Below are positions 8,719-18,080 of a DNA stretch of 64,000 bases, piece after piece. The position numbers and the translations under genes are program-made. Below the pieces are notes generated by a model, which saw nothing but the letters and a program-made list of their open reading frames with translations, had not been told where the DNA came from and searched no databases. The DNA comes from Changchengzhania lutea (GTDB lineage Bacteria; Bacteroidota; Bacteroidia; Flavobacteriales; Flavobacteriaceae). The stretch is taken from positions 1,208,001-1,272,000 of the forward strand of contig NZ_CP039456.1 of NCBI RefSeq assembly GCF_006974145.1. Direction: 5' to 3'. The number at the start of each line of letters is the position of its first letter. Positions within the stretch are counted from its first letter, which is position 1.

Positions 8719-10335
8719 CTAAAACGCATAACGCTGCGGACCACCACGTCTGATTTCTTCATTACAGTGGGCTTCAAACTTTTTAAAATTTTCACGGAAG
8801 GCATTTGTTAATTTAAAAGCCGTTTTGTAATAAGCTTCATCATCGTTCCAGGTCGCTCTCGGACTTAAAACGCTAGTTGGGACGCCTGGACATTCTCTGG
8901 GCTGTGCCACACCAAAAACGGAATGGATGTGATATGTATCATAAGTATATAAACCGAGGTCACCATTTAAGGCCGCATTTATCATGGCACGTGTATATTT
9001 TAATTTCATTCTCGTTCCTACACCATAAGGACCACCTGTCCATCCTGTATTCACTAACCACACATTAGCCCCAGATTCAATCATTTTTTGACTTAACATT
9101 TCTGCATATTTCGCAGGGTGCAACGGCATAAAAGGCGCACCAAAGCAGGCTGAAAAGCTTGGTACTGGCTCCACGACACCAGCCTCAGTCCCCGCTACTT
9201 TAGCCGTATATCCTGATATAAAATGATAGGCCGCTTGACTTGGCGTGAGTTTTGAAATTGGAGGCATCACCCCAAAAGCATCAGCCGTTAAGAAAAATAT
9301 ATTTTTAGGATTCTTACCTATAGAGGGTTGTTGAATATTATCTATATGATAAATAGGGTAACTCACTCTGGTATTTTGGGTGATAGACGTATCTGCAAAA
9401 TCTACATGACCACCATTATCTAAGATCACGTTCTCTAGAATGGCTCCAAACTTAATAGCATCATATATTTCAGGCTCATTTTCTCTTGCCAAATTAATCA
9501 CTTTGGCATAACAGCCTCCTTCAAAATTAAACACCGTATTTTCTTTAGTCCAACCGTGCTCATCATCACCTATTAAACTTCGATTTGGATCTGTAGACAA
9601 GGTTGTTTTTCCTGTCCCAGACAGTCCGAAAAATATAGCGGTATCGCCAGCTGCACCAACATTGGCGCTACAGTGCATGGGTAGGGTATTCTTAAAAACT
9701 GGAAGTATAAAATTTAAAGCCGAAAAAATACCTTTTTTAATTTCACCTGTATACCCCGTTCCACCAATTAAAGCAATTTTTTTTGTAAAATTTAAAATCG
9801 CAAAATTATGTTGTCGTGTACCATCTTCGTCTGGAATGGCCATAAACCCAGGCGCATTAACAACCGTCCATTCTGGAGCGAAGTCTTTTAGCTCATCTTC
9901 CGTTGGGCGTAAAAACATGTTATAAGCAAACATGTTGCTCCAAGGGTATTCATTAATAACCCTGATATTGAGTTTATAATCATCTTCAGCGCAAGCATAG
10001 CAATCTCTAACAAAAAGTTCTTTTTTAGAAAGGTAATCTACAACCTTATTGTAAAGCGCATCAAACTGACTGGGCTCAAAAGGAATATTTACGTTACCCC
10101 ACCAAATGTGTTCATCAGTAATAGTATCTTTAACAATAAAACGATCTTTTGGTGAACGGCCGGTAAACTCTCCAGTATTTACTGCAAGTGCTCCAGAAGA
10201 GGCTTCTGCACCTTGCCCTTTGCTAATTGTAATATCATGCAATTCCTTTGGGGATAATTGATAATTTACTTTGGCTTTTTTTATGCCATAAGCATCTAAC
10301 GAAATCGTTTGCGTAACTTGGTTATAGGTTCCCAT
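8719..10335 (-). CDS. pckA: Phosphoenolpyruvate carboxykinase (ATP)
   Basis: Converts oxaloacetate plus ATP to PEP in gluconeogenesis. 538 residues, standard for the ATP-dependent class. The kinase-1a P-loop GLSGTGKTTLS is at 237-247, followed by LIGDDEHGW (254-262, metal/kinase-2). TGEFTGRSPKDRF (55-67) is the substrate-binding segment and GGTGYTGEIKKG (191-202) the PEPCK signature. Monocistronic, with a -7 box 26 bases upstream of the ATG. Confidence 0.97.
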   Translation of the reverse strand: MGTYNQVTQTISLDAYGIKKAKVNYQLSPKELHDITISKGQGAEASSGALAVNTGEFTGRSPKDRFIVKDTITDEHIWWGNVNIPFEPSQFDALYNKVVDYLSKKELFVRDCYACAEDDYKLNIRVINEYPWSNMFAYNMFLRPTEDELKDFAPEWTVVNAPGFMAIPDEDGTRQHNFAILNFTKKIALIGGTGYTGEIKKGIFSALNFILPVFKNTLPMHCSANVGAAGDTAIFFGLSGTGKTTLSTDPNRSLIGDDEHGWTKENTVFNFEGGCYAKVINLARENEPEIYDAIKFGAILENVILDNGGHVDFADTSITQNTRVSYPIYHIDNIQQPSIGKNPKNIFFLTADAFGVMPPISKLTPSQAAYHFISGYTAKVAGTEAGVVEPVPSFSACFGAPFMPLHPAKYAEMLSQKMIESGANVWLVNTGWTGGPYGVGTRMKLKYTRAMINAALNGDLGLYTYDTYHIHSVFGVAQPRECPGVPTSVLSPRATWNDDEAYYKTAFKLTNAFRENFKKFEAHCNEEIRRGGPQRYAF

Positions 10336-10361
10336 ATTCTGCTATAAATTTATTTATTCGA

Positions 10362-10369
10362 CAAAATTA
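10362..10369 (-). promoter_or_regulatory. -7 box TAATTTTG of pckA
   Basis: Reads TAATTTTG on the minus strand, 26 bases before the pckA start codon. No -33 TTTG at ideal spacing. Confidence 0.45.
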
Positions 10370-10394
10370 AGACATTATTTTATGCTATCCGCTT

Positions 10395-10793
10395 TTAATG
10401 AGCGTTTTTGGACGTCATTTTTAGGAATTCAACAAATAAAACGAACCAAGCAGAAATTAACAAAAGTCCGCCTATCGGCGTTATAAATCCGATGCTTTTG
10501 AAATCAAAACTTGTTAATATGTTTGTGGCCAATCCATATATAGAACCAGAAAAAAACAGTATTCCAAAAATGGATAGGTAAAATATGATTCGTTTTGATT
10601 TTTCTTTTATCGTTGTCGAACTACCAATAAACAACAGAAATAGAGCCTGATACATTTGGTAACGTACGCCTGTTTCAAACGTTTGTAAGGATGTATTAGG
10701 TAGTAATTCTTTTAAGGCATGCGCTCCAAATGCGCCTAAAATAATACTGGTGATTCCAAATATGCCAGCAGTAACAAGTATTTTTTTGTTCAT
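10395..10793 (-). CDS. DUF423 inner-membrane protein
   Basis: About 132 residues from MNKKILVTAG. A start 7 codons further upstream (10814) is possible, but the chosen ATG directly precedes the conserved domain. Four transmembrane segments and the GAFGAHALKELL signature mark DUF423 (YgdD-like). These small membrane proteins have no established function. The gene is divergent from the saccharopine dehydrogenase gene. Confidence 0.85.
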   Translation of the reverse strand: MNKKILVTAGIFGITSIILGAFGAHALKELLPNTSLQTFETGVRYQMYQALFLLFIGSSTTIKEKSKRIIFYLSIFGILFFSGSIYGLATNILTSFDFKSIGFITPIGGLLLISAWFVLFVEFLKMTSKNAH

Positions 10794-10872
10794 ATTAAAA
10801 TGAATTAATCGCAATATATGCTGCTTGTATTTATTAAATTCGTAACCACAAAATTAACTAACTAAACTCAGT

Positions 10873-12237
10873 ATGCGAAATATTTTAGTCATTGGTTCAG
10901 GAAAATCAACCTCTTATCTTTTAAAGTATTTATTAGATAAATCCACTGATGAAAACTTATTTATAACCGTGGGTGATTTACTTATTGAAAATGCCAAAAA
11001 ATTAATCAATACCCATCCAAATGCCAAAGCAATCACCTTAGACGTATTTAACGAGTCCTCTCGTGTTAATGCTATCAAGGAAGCAGATATCGTGATTTCA
11101 ATGTTACCCGCCCGTTTTCATATTGAAGTGGCTAAAGATTGTATTGCCCATGGCAAACATATGGTCACAGCCTCTTATGTTAGTGAGGACATGCAGGCTT
11201 TAGATACAGCTGCGAAAGCTAAGGGCCTGATACTCATGAATGAAATTGGAGTTGATCCTGGCATAGACCATATGAGTGCCATGCAGGTATTGGACAACAT
11301 TCGCGACCAAGGCGGAAAAATTATTTTATTCGAATCGTTTACCGGTGGATTGGTAGCCCCAGAAAGCGATAACAACCTTTGGAATTATAAATTCACATGG
11401 AACCCAAGAAACGTTGTTGTGGCAGGTCAAGGTGGGGCAGCCAAGTTTTTACAGGAAGGTACTTACAAATATATTCCGTATCACAGATTGTTCCGTCGTA
11501 CCGAATTTTTAGATATCCAAGGATTTGGTAGATTTGAAGCCTATGCAAACCGGGATTCCTTGAAATATCAAAATGTTTACGGCTTAAACAATGTTGAAAC
11601 CTTATATCGAGGTACCATGAGGCGTGTTGGTTTTAGTCGCGCTTGGAATATTTTTGTTATTCTAGGAATGACCGATGATAGCTATACCATAGACGACAGT
11701 GAAAACATGAGTTATCGGGATTTCGTAAATGCCTTTTTACCTTACAGCCCTACCGATTCTGTTGAACTTAAGTTAAGACATGCTTTAAAAATTGATCAGG
11801 ACGATATCGTTTGGGATAAACTCGTAGAACTAGACATTTTTAATGCACACAAAATGGTGTCTCTAAAACAAGCCACCCCAGCTCAAATACTACAAAAAAT
11901 ATTAATGGACAAATGGACCTTGGCGAGTGATGACAAAGACATGATTGTCATGTACCATAAATTTGGCTACGAACTTCATGGCGAAAAACATCAAATAGAT
12001 GCTAACATGGTTGTGGTTGGCAATGACCAAACCTATACAGCCATGGCAAAAACCGTAGGATTGCCGGTCGCTATTGCAACGCTTGCTATCCTTAATAAAA
12101 AAATAAAAAGCCCAGGGGTTCAAATACCCATAACCAAAGAAGTCTATACGCCCATTTTGGAAGAACTCAAAGATTTTGGCATTGTTTTCAATGAAACCGA
12201 AGTGCCGTATTTGGGTTACAACCCGTTAAATAATTGA
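10873..12237 (+). CDS. Saccharopine dehydrogenase family protein
   Basis: 454 residues. An N-terminal Rossmann domain (ILVIGSGKSTSYLLKYLLDK, 4-23) is followed by VISMLPARFH (about 77-86), ASYVSEDM, and EIGVDPGIDHMSA (about 124-136). This matches the glutamate-forming saccharopine reductase/dehydrogenase (LYS9-like) family of lysine metabolism. Without biochemical data it could also be a related carboxynorspermidine-synthase-like enzyme. An Lrp-type regulator gene follows after the structured repeat at 12243-12338, which may indicate control by amino acids. Confidence 0.82.
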   Translation: MRNILVIGSGKSTSYLLKYLLDKSTDENLFITVGDLLIENAKKLINTHPNAKAITLDVFNESSRVNAIKEADIVISMLPARFHIEVAKDCIAHGKHMVTASYVSEDMQALDTAAKAKGLILMNEIGVDPGIDHMSAMQVLDNIRDQGGKIILFESFTGGLVAPESDNNLWNYKFTWNPRNVVVAGQGGAAKFLQEGTYKYIPYHRLFRRTEFLDIQGFGRFEAYANRDSLKYQNVYGLNNVETLYRGTMRRVGFSRAWNIFVILGMTDDSYTIDDSENMSYRDFVNAFLPYSPTDSVELKLRHALKIDQDDIVWDKLVELDIFNAHKMVSLKQATPAQILQKILMDKWTLASDDKDMIVMYHKFGYELHGEKHQIDANMVVVGNDQTYTAMAKTVGLPVAIATLAILNKKIKSPGVQIPITKEVYTPILEELKDFGIVFNETEVPYLGYNPLNN

Positions 12238-12242
12238 ACTTT

Positions 12243-12338
12243 GGGCGTTACCACAACACCGTTGTGGTCAGGCTTTCAGCACTCGCTTCCTGATTAAAAA
12301 ATCAGGAGAGCTCAAACAGATGCTTCAATCCTTAACGC
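12243..12338 (+). repeat. Structured interspersed repeat (three-way-junction fold)
   Basis: The ends pair, gcgtta (12245-12250) with taacgc (12333-12338), enclosing two perfect hairpins: ccacaac/gttgtgg (12251-12257/12261-12267) and cctgatt/aatcagg (12289-12295/12300-12306). The flanking phrases gggcgtta, aggctttc, gagctcaaacag and caatccttaacgc are familiar from a high-copy intergenic repeat of Flavobacteriia. It begins 5 bases after the saccharopine dehydrogenase stop and contains no ORF. Confidence 0.7.
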
Positions 12339-12403
12339 AGTTTAGTGTTTCAATTTAAAATCAAATACCTAAATTTACATATTGAAATTAAAGCAAACCA
12401 CGC

Positions 12404-12874
12404 ATGAAAGTTGTAAATCAAAATGTATACATAGACGGTATTGATAAAAAAATACTTCGCGCCCTCATGGGAGATGCCAGAACACCCATTTTGGAAATTG
12501 CCCGTAATGTAGGTATTTCGGGAGCTGCCATTCACCAGCGATTAAGAAAATTGGAGAAGTCTGGTTTAATTGCGGGATCTAAATTCGTTATCAATCCGAA
12601 AATTTTGGGCTATACAACCATGGCATTTATTGGTATCTATTTAGACAAAGCCATGAGCAATCCAGAAGCTGTAAAGCAATTGAAAAAAATACCCGAAGTT
12701 CTAGAATGTCACTATACTACAGGTAATTGGAGTGTGTTTATTAAAATTTTATGTAAGGATAATGAACATTTAATGCACTTGCTCAACAAAGAAATCCAAT
12801 CTATTTCTGGAGTTTCAAGAACGGAAACCTTTATTTCATTAGACCAACAAATTGATAGGCAAATCACCATTTAA
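12404..12874 (+). CDS. Lrp/AsnC family transcriptional regulator
   Basis: 156 residues. The N-terminal winged helix-turn-helix spans about residues 10-58 (DKKILRALMGDARTPILEIA, then ISGAAIHQRLRKLEKSGLI). The C-terminal RAM ligand-binding domain spans about 70-150 (FIGIYLD, TTGNWSVFIKI). Lrp-type proteins sense amino acids and bind DNA as dimers or octamers. The nearest metabolic target is the saccharopine dehydrogenase gene upstream; that link is inferred. Confidence 0.9.
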   Translation: MKVVNQNVYIDGIDKKILRALMGDARTPILEIARNVGISGAAIHQRLRKLEKSGLIAGSKFVINPKILGYTTMAFIGIYLDKAMSNPEAVKQLKKIPEVLECHYTTGNWSVFIKILCKDNEHLMHLLNKEIQSISGVSRTETFISLDQQIDRQITI

Positions 12875-12971
12875 TATTTTTCTTATATAACCTTTTTGCT
12901 ATACTTGCATCTACTAAAGAACAGCTTTTAATGGCTTCAAATAAACAATTAACTAAACTTACTTCACACGC

Positions 12972-13544
12972 ATGTACAAAACTTTTTTTGCCCTAATTGT
13001 AACCTTCCTTATATCTACTGCTATCTTTTCGCAAGAAAATACTGTAATTAAAGACGATATTGATAGTATTAAAAAAAATGAAATCAAACTTAATATGACC
13101 AACCTAATTGGATTCAAATGGTTTGATGTGGGTTATGAACGGATTTTAAATGAAGAATCGTCCATTGGTATTGGTACATTAGTGAGCATTGGTTCTGATA
13201 GCGATGACAATGATGGATTAGATGAATACAGAACCTTTTCATTAACTCCCTATTACAGACATTTCTTTTCGAGAAAATATGCCCAAGGATTTTTTGTTGA
13301 AGGTTTTGCCATGCTACATTCTGGCGAAAATGATTTAGATTACTATGATTCAGGTAATGGCAATTACACGTATAAAGGTGACAAATACACCGATTTGGCT
13401 ATTGGTGTTTCGGCTGGGGCTAAATTTGTAACCAGACGCGGATTTATTGCCGAAATTTATTTAGGAATTGGTAGGGATATGCTGGATCAAAGCGATATGG
13501 AAGTTGTAGGTAGAGGTGGTTTTGCTTTGGGTTTTCGGTTTTAA
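12972..13544 (+). CDS. Small outer-membrane beta-barrel protein
   Basis: 190 residues: signal peptide (cleavage near Ala17-Ile-Phe-Ser-Gln21), then alternating hydrophobic/polar strands and a terminal GFALGFRF, with the C-terminal aromatic expected of an outer-membrane barrel. It resembles DUF3575-like proteins (LNMTNLIGFKWFDVGYERIL). An acidic loop SDSDDNDGLDEY lies near 74-85. Function unknown. Confidence 0.65.
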   Translation: MYKTFFALIVTFLISTAIFSQENTVIKDDIDSIKKNEIKLNMTNLIGFKWFDVGYERILNEESSIGIGTLVSIGSDSDDNDGLDEYRTFSLTPYYRHFFSRKYAQGFFVEGFAMLHSGENDLDYYDSGNGNYTYKGDKYTDLAIGVSAGAKFVTRRGFIAEIYLGIGRDMLDQSDMEVVGRGGFALGFRF

Positions 13545-13968
13545 TACTTGGAAATAGAAGAGATTTCTAAAAAGCACGCTGTTGATGTCAGTTCTTCCCG
13601 ATGTCTATAGGGAAAAAGCTTATAATTATAAGCTAGTAATGACCCTATAATTTTACTTTATTCATTTTTTGCTTGTCCAAAAAACGAACCAAAAAAAGAC
13701 ATCCAAGTCAAGGAATTTTTCAATTTTGAAAACTAAAAACCGATTTGAAAACTCCGCGTCGAACTGCGCTCTCCTGTTTTCGGAGCTTTTCTTCATCCAT
13801 TCTTCGCCTTGGCCTTCAATTCTACGAATTGATTTGGGACATTACTTTTTATTATGTTTCTTTCATCAACAGCCAGCAGCCATTTCAACCCGCATGGCAA
13901 GGTTCTAATGGGTAATATAGGTTTATATGAAATTCCTTCTCGATAGCTTATCGGGATTTGCAGGAATG
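13545..13968. other. Gene-free stretch with repeat-like remnants
   Basis: No credible gene. It contains a perfect 18-bp palindrome agcttataattataagct (13617-13634), the near-dyad cttcccgatgtctataggga just before it, and clatters of the flavobacterial 'cgatagcttatcggga' type near 13942. Read in reverse, 13665-13800 gives short frames with a Trp/Phe-rich tail of the kind found repeatedly at the ends of spurious flavobacterial ORFs, suggesting an interspersed repeat and not a gene. Confidence 0.4.
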
Positions 13969-15507
13969 TTACATCTTCATCAACCAAGTGCGTACATCCA
14001 CAGCTTGCTTAATAATTTTACGTAGATCTTCAATTTTAACACGTTCTTGTTCCATGGAATCCCTGTGACGAATCGTGACCGTGTTATTTTCCTTAGTATC
14101 ATGATCTACAGTAATACAAAATGGTGTTCCATTAGCATCTTGTCTTCTGTAACGCCTTCCAACCGCATCTTTTTCGTCATAAATCACATTGAAATCCCAT
14201 TTCAAATCCTCAATAATAGCTTTGGCAATCTCTGGTAAACCATCTTTTTTAACCAAAGGTAAAACTGCAGCTTTTACAGGAGCCAAAACAGCAGGTAATT
14301 TTAAAACGGTTCTTGTGGTCCCATTATCTAAAGCCTCTTCTACTAAAGCATTTGAGAATATTGCTAAGAACATACGATCAAGACCAATTGAAGTTTCTAA
14401 AACGTAAGGTGTATAACTTGTATTTTCTTCATGATCGAAATACTGAAGTTTTTTACCTGAAAACGCTTCGTGTTGTTTTAAATCGAAATCTGTACGCGAA
14501 TGAATACCTTCTAATTCTTTAAATCCAAAAGGGAATTTAAATTCAATATCTGTAGCCGCATCTGCATAGTGTGCCAACTTTTCGTGGTCATGAAAACGGT
14601 AATTGTCCTCGCCCATTCCTAGAGATAAATGCCACTTCATTCGAGTTTCTTTCCAATGCTTAAACCATTCTGCCTGTGTTCCTGGTTTAATAAAAAATTG
14701 CATTTCCATTTGCTCAAATTCACGCATTCTAAAAATAAACTGTCTCGCTACAATTTCATTTCTAAAGGCTTTCCCAGTCTGTGCTATCCCGAAAGGTATT
14801 TTTAAGCGACTCGTTTTTTGAACATTTAAAAAATTGACAAAAATACCCTGTGCCGTTTCTGGACGCAGGTATAAATCCATCGCATTTTCGGCAGATGCCC
14901 CAAGCTTGGTCCCAAACATTAAGTTAAACTGCTTAACATCCGTCCAGTTTCTGCTTCCGGTTAATGGATCGGCAATTTCCAACTCTTCGATTAATGCTTT
15001 TACATCGGCCAGATCCTCGTTTTCCAACGATTTTCCCATCCGCGCAAGCGTACTTTTTATTTTTTCTTGATAACCAACTACGCGTCCGTTAGTCGATAAA
15101 AATTCTTCTTTATTAAAAGATTCACCAAAGCGCTTTGCTGCTTTAGCCACTTCTTTATCAATTTTGGCTTCAATTTTGGCGCAATAGTCTTCAATTAAAA
15201 CATCAGCACGGTAGCGTTTTTTAGAGTCCTTATTATCAATTAAAGGATCGTTGAACGCATCCACATGCCCAGAAGCTTTCCAAGTGGTTGGGTGCATAAA
15301 AATGGCTGCATCAATTCCCACTATATTGTCGTGCATTTGCACCATGGCCTTCCACCAATAGTCACGGATATTTTTCTTTAATTCTGCCCCATTCTGTGCA
15401 TAGTCATACACGGCACTAAGTCCATCGTAGATTTCACTACTCTGAAACACGTAACCATACTCTTTTGCGTGAGAGATTACTTTTTTAAATTGATCTTCGT
15501 TTGCCAT
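13969..15507 (-). CDS. glyS: Glycyl-tRNA synthetase (alpha2, eukaryal/archaeal type)
   Basis: Charges tRNA-Gly. About 512 residues from MANEDQFKKV. A start 10 codons upstream exists but adds a non-conserved FESLFYFCS stretch. Class II motifs are present: the catalytic core containing FMHPTTWKASGHVDAF, motif 2 (FRNEIVARQFIFRMREFEQM region) and motif 3 (SIGLDRMFLAIF), then a C-terminal anticodon-binding domain from about 410. The single-chain form is normal in Bacteroidota. A -7 box sits only 4 bases before the chosen ATG, which supports this start. Confidence 0.95.
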   Translation of the reverse strand: MANEDQFKKVISHAKEYGYVFQSSEIYDGLSAVYDYAQNGAELKKNIRDYWWKAMVQMHDNIVGIDAAIFMHPTTWKASGHVDAFNDPLIDNKDSKKRYRADVLIEDYCAKIEAKIDKEVAKAAKRFGESFNKEEFLSTNGRVVGYQEKIKSTLARMGKSLENEDLADVKALIEELEIADPLTGSRNWTDVKQFNLMFGTKLGASAENAMDLYLRPETAQGIFVNFLNVQKTSRLKIPFGIAQTGKAFRNEIVARQFIFRMREFEQMEMQFFIKPGTQAEWFKHWKETRMKWHLSLGMGEDNYRFHDHEKLAHYADAATDIEFKFPFGFKELEGIHSRTDFDLKQHEAFSGKKLQYFDHEENTSYTPYVLETSIGLDRMFLAIFSNALVEEALDNGTTRTVLKLPAVLAPVKAAVLPLVKKDGLPEIAKAIIEDLKWDFNVIYDEKDAVGRRYRRQDANGTPFCITVDHDTKENNTVTIRHRDSMEQERVKIEDLRKIIKQAVDVRTWLMKM

Positions 15508-15511
15508 GCTG

Positions 15512-15519
15512 CAAAAATA
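15512..15519 (-). promoter_or_regulatory. -7 box TATTTTTG four bases before the glyS ATG
   Basis: TATTTTTG on the minus strand is followed by cagc and the ATG at 15507. It implies a leaderless or near-leaderless glyS message. Confidence 0.4.
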
Positions 15520-15661
15520 AAAAAGCGATTCGAACAAATGATATTGTTTAGGGAAAATTACATACTAATTACATTTATTTTATATTTATAGCATGAACTC
15601 GTTTAAACTTTTTGTTTTTAACCGAAAATGAGTTCAATATAACAGCTTGCATTACCAAATC

Positions 15662-16339
15662 ATGTTAAAATCCATAACCAATTTATTCTTTCCCAAAGTA
15701 TGTTATGCCTGCTCGAATTTATTAACCGATAATGAAGACACCATATGTGTAGATTGCAGATACGATTTACCCATTACCAACTTTCATTTTGATGATAATG
15801 ATGCTGTATTGAAAGTATTGTATGGACGTGCCAAAGTAGAACGCGCTACAGCCCTATTTCGGTTTGAAAAAAAAGGGAACGTTCAGCAACTTATTCATGG
15901 ACTTAAATATAAGGGCTATGAGCATATAGGGTATGTTTTAGGGAATTGGCTTGGAGGTGAATTGAGCTCTTTAGATACTTATAAATCCATTGATATCGTG
16001 ATTCCTGTGCCACTACATAAAAATAAACTACGGAGAAGAGGTTACAATCAAGTGACTAAATTTGGTAAGCAAATTGCACACTGCTTAAATGCTCAATATG
16101 TGGATGATGTGTTGTTGAAAGTAACCCACACCAAGTCGCAAGTGACTAAAAAACGTTTTGCGCGTTGGACTGACACCAATGAATTATTCACCCTTCAAAA
16201 TGCAGATAGTATTGCCGGCAAACACATTCTTTTAGTGGATGACCTTATTACTACTGGGGCGACCCTAGAAGCTTGTATTTCTGTATTAAATGAAGCAAAA
16301 AATCTTAAAGTTAGTGTCGCTGTTATGGCAATAGCCTAA
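15662..16339 (+). CDS. comF: ComF-family phosphoribosyltransferase-like protein
   Basis: About 225 residues from MLKSITNLFF (an ATG five codons upstream is also possible). An N-terminal zinc ribbon has two Cys pairs (CYAC and CVDC). The PRTase fold carries the PRPP loop ILLVDDLITTGAT near the end and the IPVPLHKNKLRRRGYNQ segment typical of ComF/GntX. ComF in other bacteria supports DNA uptake or recombination after transport; its exact role is not settled. Monocistronic. Confidence 0.88.
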   Translation: MLKSITNLFFPKVCYACSNLLTDNEDTICVDCRYDLPITNFHFDDNDAVLKVLYGRAKVERATALFRFEKKGNVQQLIHGLKYKGYEHIGYVLGNWLGGELSSLDTYKSIDIVIPVPLHKNKLRRRGYNQVTKFGKQIAHCLNAQYVDDVLLKVTHTKSQVTKKRFARWTDTNELFTLQNADSIAGKHILLVDDLITTGATLEACISVLNEAKNLKVSVAVMAIA

Positions 16340-16446
16340 TCAGTTATCCGTTATATCTGTAAGCCCAAATTATGCAATAGAAACCAATTTTTAAGCATAT
16401 TTTATGTTGTAATTGGTATGTAACATAAATTTGCGCTAAAATTATG

Positions 16447-16454
16447 TAGGTTTG
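16447..16454 (+). promoter_or_regulatory. -7 box TAGGTTTG upstream of the Ig-like lipoprotein
   Basis: A perfect TAnnTTTG match 21 bases before the ATG at 16476. Confidence 0.45.
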
Positions 16455-16475
16455 TACAAATTTTATAATTGAGTA

Positions 16476-18080
16476 ATGAATAAACTGTTTTCAAATGTCA
16501 TCTTACTGATTTTCGTGAGCCTTGTTTTTATAAACTGTGCCAATCGCGGTACTCCAGATGGAGGCCCAAAAGATGAAACACCTCCTACAATTATAAAATC
16601 TGAACCCGAAAATTACTCAACGAATTTCAACAGTAAAACCATTAAAATATATTTTGATGAGTTTATCAAAATAAAAGATTTACAAAAGCAACTTATTATT
16701 TCTCCTCCAATGAAAACACAGCCTGAAGTCACCCCTTTAGGTAGCGCTAGTAAATACATAAATATCAAAATTTACGATACCCTTCAACCCAACACCACCT
16801 ATGCCTTTAATTTTGGAAATAGCATTACCGATAACAACGAAGGCAATCCCTATCCGTTTTACAGATATGTGTTTTCTACTGGAGATTATATAGATTCGCT
16901 CACCGTTAAAGGCCAGATTGTAGATGCCTTAAAACGCAAACCTGCCACATTTGTTACCGTAGGGTTATATGAGGTAGATTCGACATTACAGGATTCTGTG
17001 GTGTATAAACAAGCTCCCAAATACATTACCAATACCCTAAGTGTAAGCACCTTTACTATTGAAAACATTAAGGCTGGAAAATATATGCTTGTCGCGATGA
17101 AGGATGAAAATAACGACAGTAAATTTCAGCAGAAAACAGATCAAATTGCATTTTACAAAGATTATATTGATGTCCCAACAGACTCGCTTTACACCCTAAA
17201 ATTATTTTCTGAATATCCAGATTTTAAAGCCACAAGGCCCCGTTTGATATCTGGTGAAAAAATTGCATTTGGTTTTGAAGGCGATTACACCAATATGAAG
17301 ATTCGACTAAATTCTGAAACTCCGGAAGATTTTAAATACCAAATCACCAAAGATGCCGAAGCAGATACACTTTATTATTGGTATAAACCACGATTAGAAG
17401 TAGACTCCTTATTATTTACCGTGACACATCCCACGATGGAAAAAGATTTTACAGTAAGAATAAGCGAGCAGAAAAGAGATTCTCTTACCCTTACCGCTGC
17501 GCCATCGGGCACCATAGATTTAAAAGATGCTTTTAAAATATCGGGAAACACACCATTTTCAACTTTTGATGCTTCGAAAATTAGCATTATGGATAAAGAT
17601 TCGACCATGGTTGATTTCACGACTGATTTTGACACCCTTAATAATGCTTATGGATTAAACTTTGATAAGGTTGTAGAAAATAATTATAAAATACAAGTGT
17701 TACCAGAGGCCTTTATCGATTTTTTTGAGGACACAAACGACACTTTGAACTATGCTGTGAAAACAAAAAAATTATCCGATTATGGGAATGTACGGATCAC
17801 ATTAAGAAACACTGTATACCCTGTGATCGTACAATTGGTTGATAGCAAAGACGAGATAAAACTGGAACAATACGCCACAGAACCAAAGCCTATCGATTTT
17901 TTGAACGTGAGCCCCGGAAACTATTTTTTAAGAGTTGTTTTTGATTCTAACGGAAATAAAAAATACGATACGGGTAATTATTTGAAAAAGGAGCAACCCG
18001 AACGCGTAAGCTATTATCCAACAGAAATTGAACCCGTAAGAGCGGGCTGGGATAATACTGAAGAGTTTATATTAAATTAA
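16476..18080 (+). CDS. Ig-like-domain surface lipoprotein
   Basis: 534 residues. A type II signal peptide has its lipobox Cys at 21 (FINCANRG). A Gly/Pro-rich linker GTPDGGPKDETPP leads into an N-terminal Ig-like (Big_5-type) domain: IIKSEPENYSTNF, then IYFDEFIKIKDLQKQLIISP, about 35-135. Further beta-rich repeats follow, with EF-like loops DENNDSKFQQKTDQ (about 208) and DSNGNKKYDTGNY near 490-500. This layout is common in Bacteroidota cell-envelope proteins of unknown function. The 3' end overlaps the convergent omega-amidase gene by 14 bases. Confidence 0.75.
   Translation: MNKLFSNVILLIFVSLVFINCANRGTPDGGPKDETPPTIIKSEPENYSTNFNSKTIKIYFDEFIKIKDLQKQLIISPPMKTQPEVTPLGSASKYINIKIYDTLQPNTTYAFNFGNSITDNNEGNPYPFYRYVFSTGDYIDSLTVKGQIVDALKRKPATFVTVGLYEVDSTLQDSVVYKQAPKYITNTLSVSTFTIENIKAGKYMLVAMKDENNDSKFQQKTDQIAFYKDYIDVPTDSLYTLKLFSEYPDFKATRPRLISGEKIAFGFEGDYTNMKIRLNSETPEDFKYQITKDAEADTLYYWYKPRLEVDSLLFTVTHPTMEKDFTVRISEQKRDSLTLTAAPSGTIDLKDAFKISGNTPFSTFDASKISIMDKDSTMVDFTTDFDTLNNAYGLNFDKVVENNYKIQVLPEAFIDFFEDTNDTLNYAVKTKKLSDYGNVRITLRNTVYPVIVQLVDSKDEIKLEQYATEPKPIDFLNVSPGNYFLRVVFDSNGNKKYDTGNYLKKEQPERVSYYPTEIEPVRAGWDNTEEFILN

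Noticed and set aside
13669-13908. 79-codon plus-strand open frame between the barrel protein and glyS
   Set aside because: Peptide is low-complexity and resembles recurring repeat-derived frames; the overlapping minus frame is no better.
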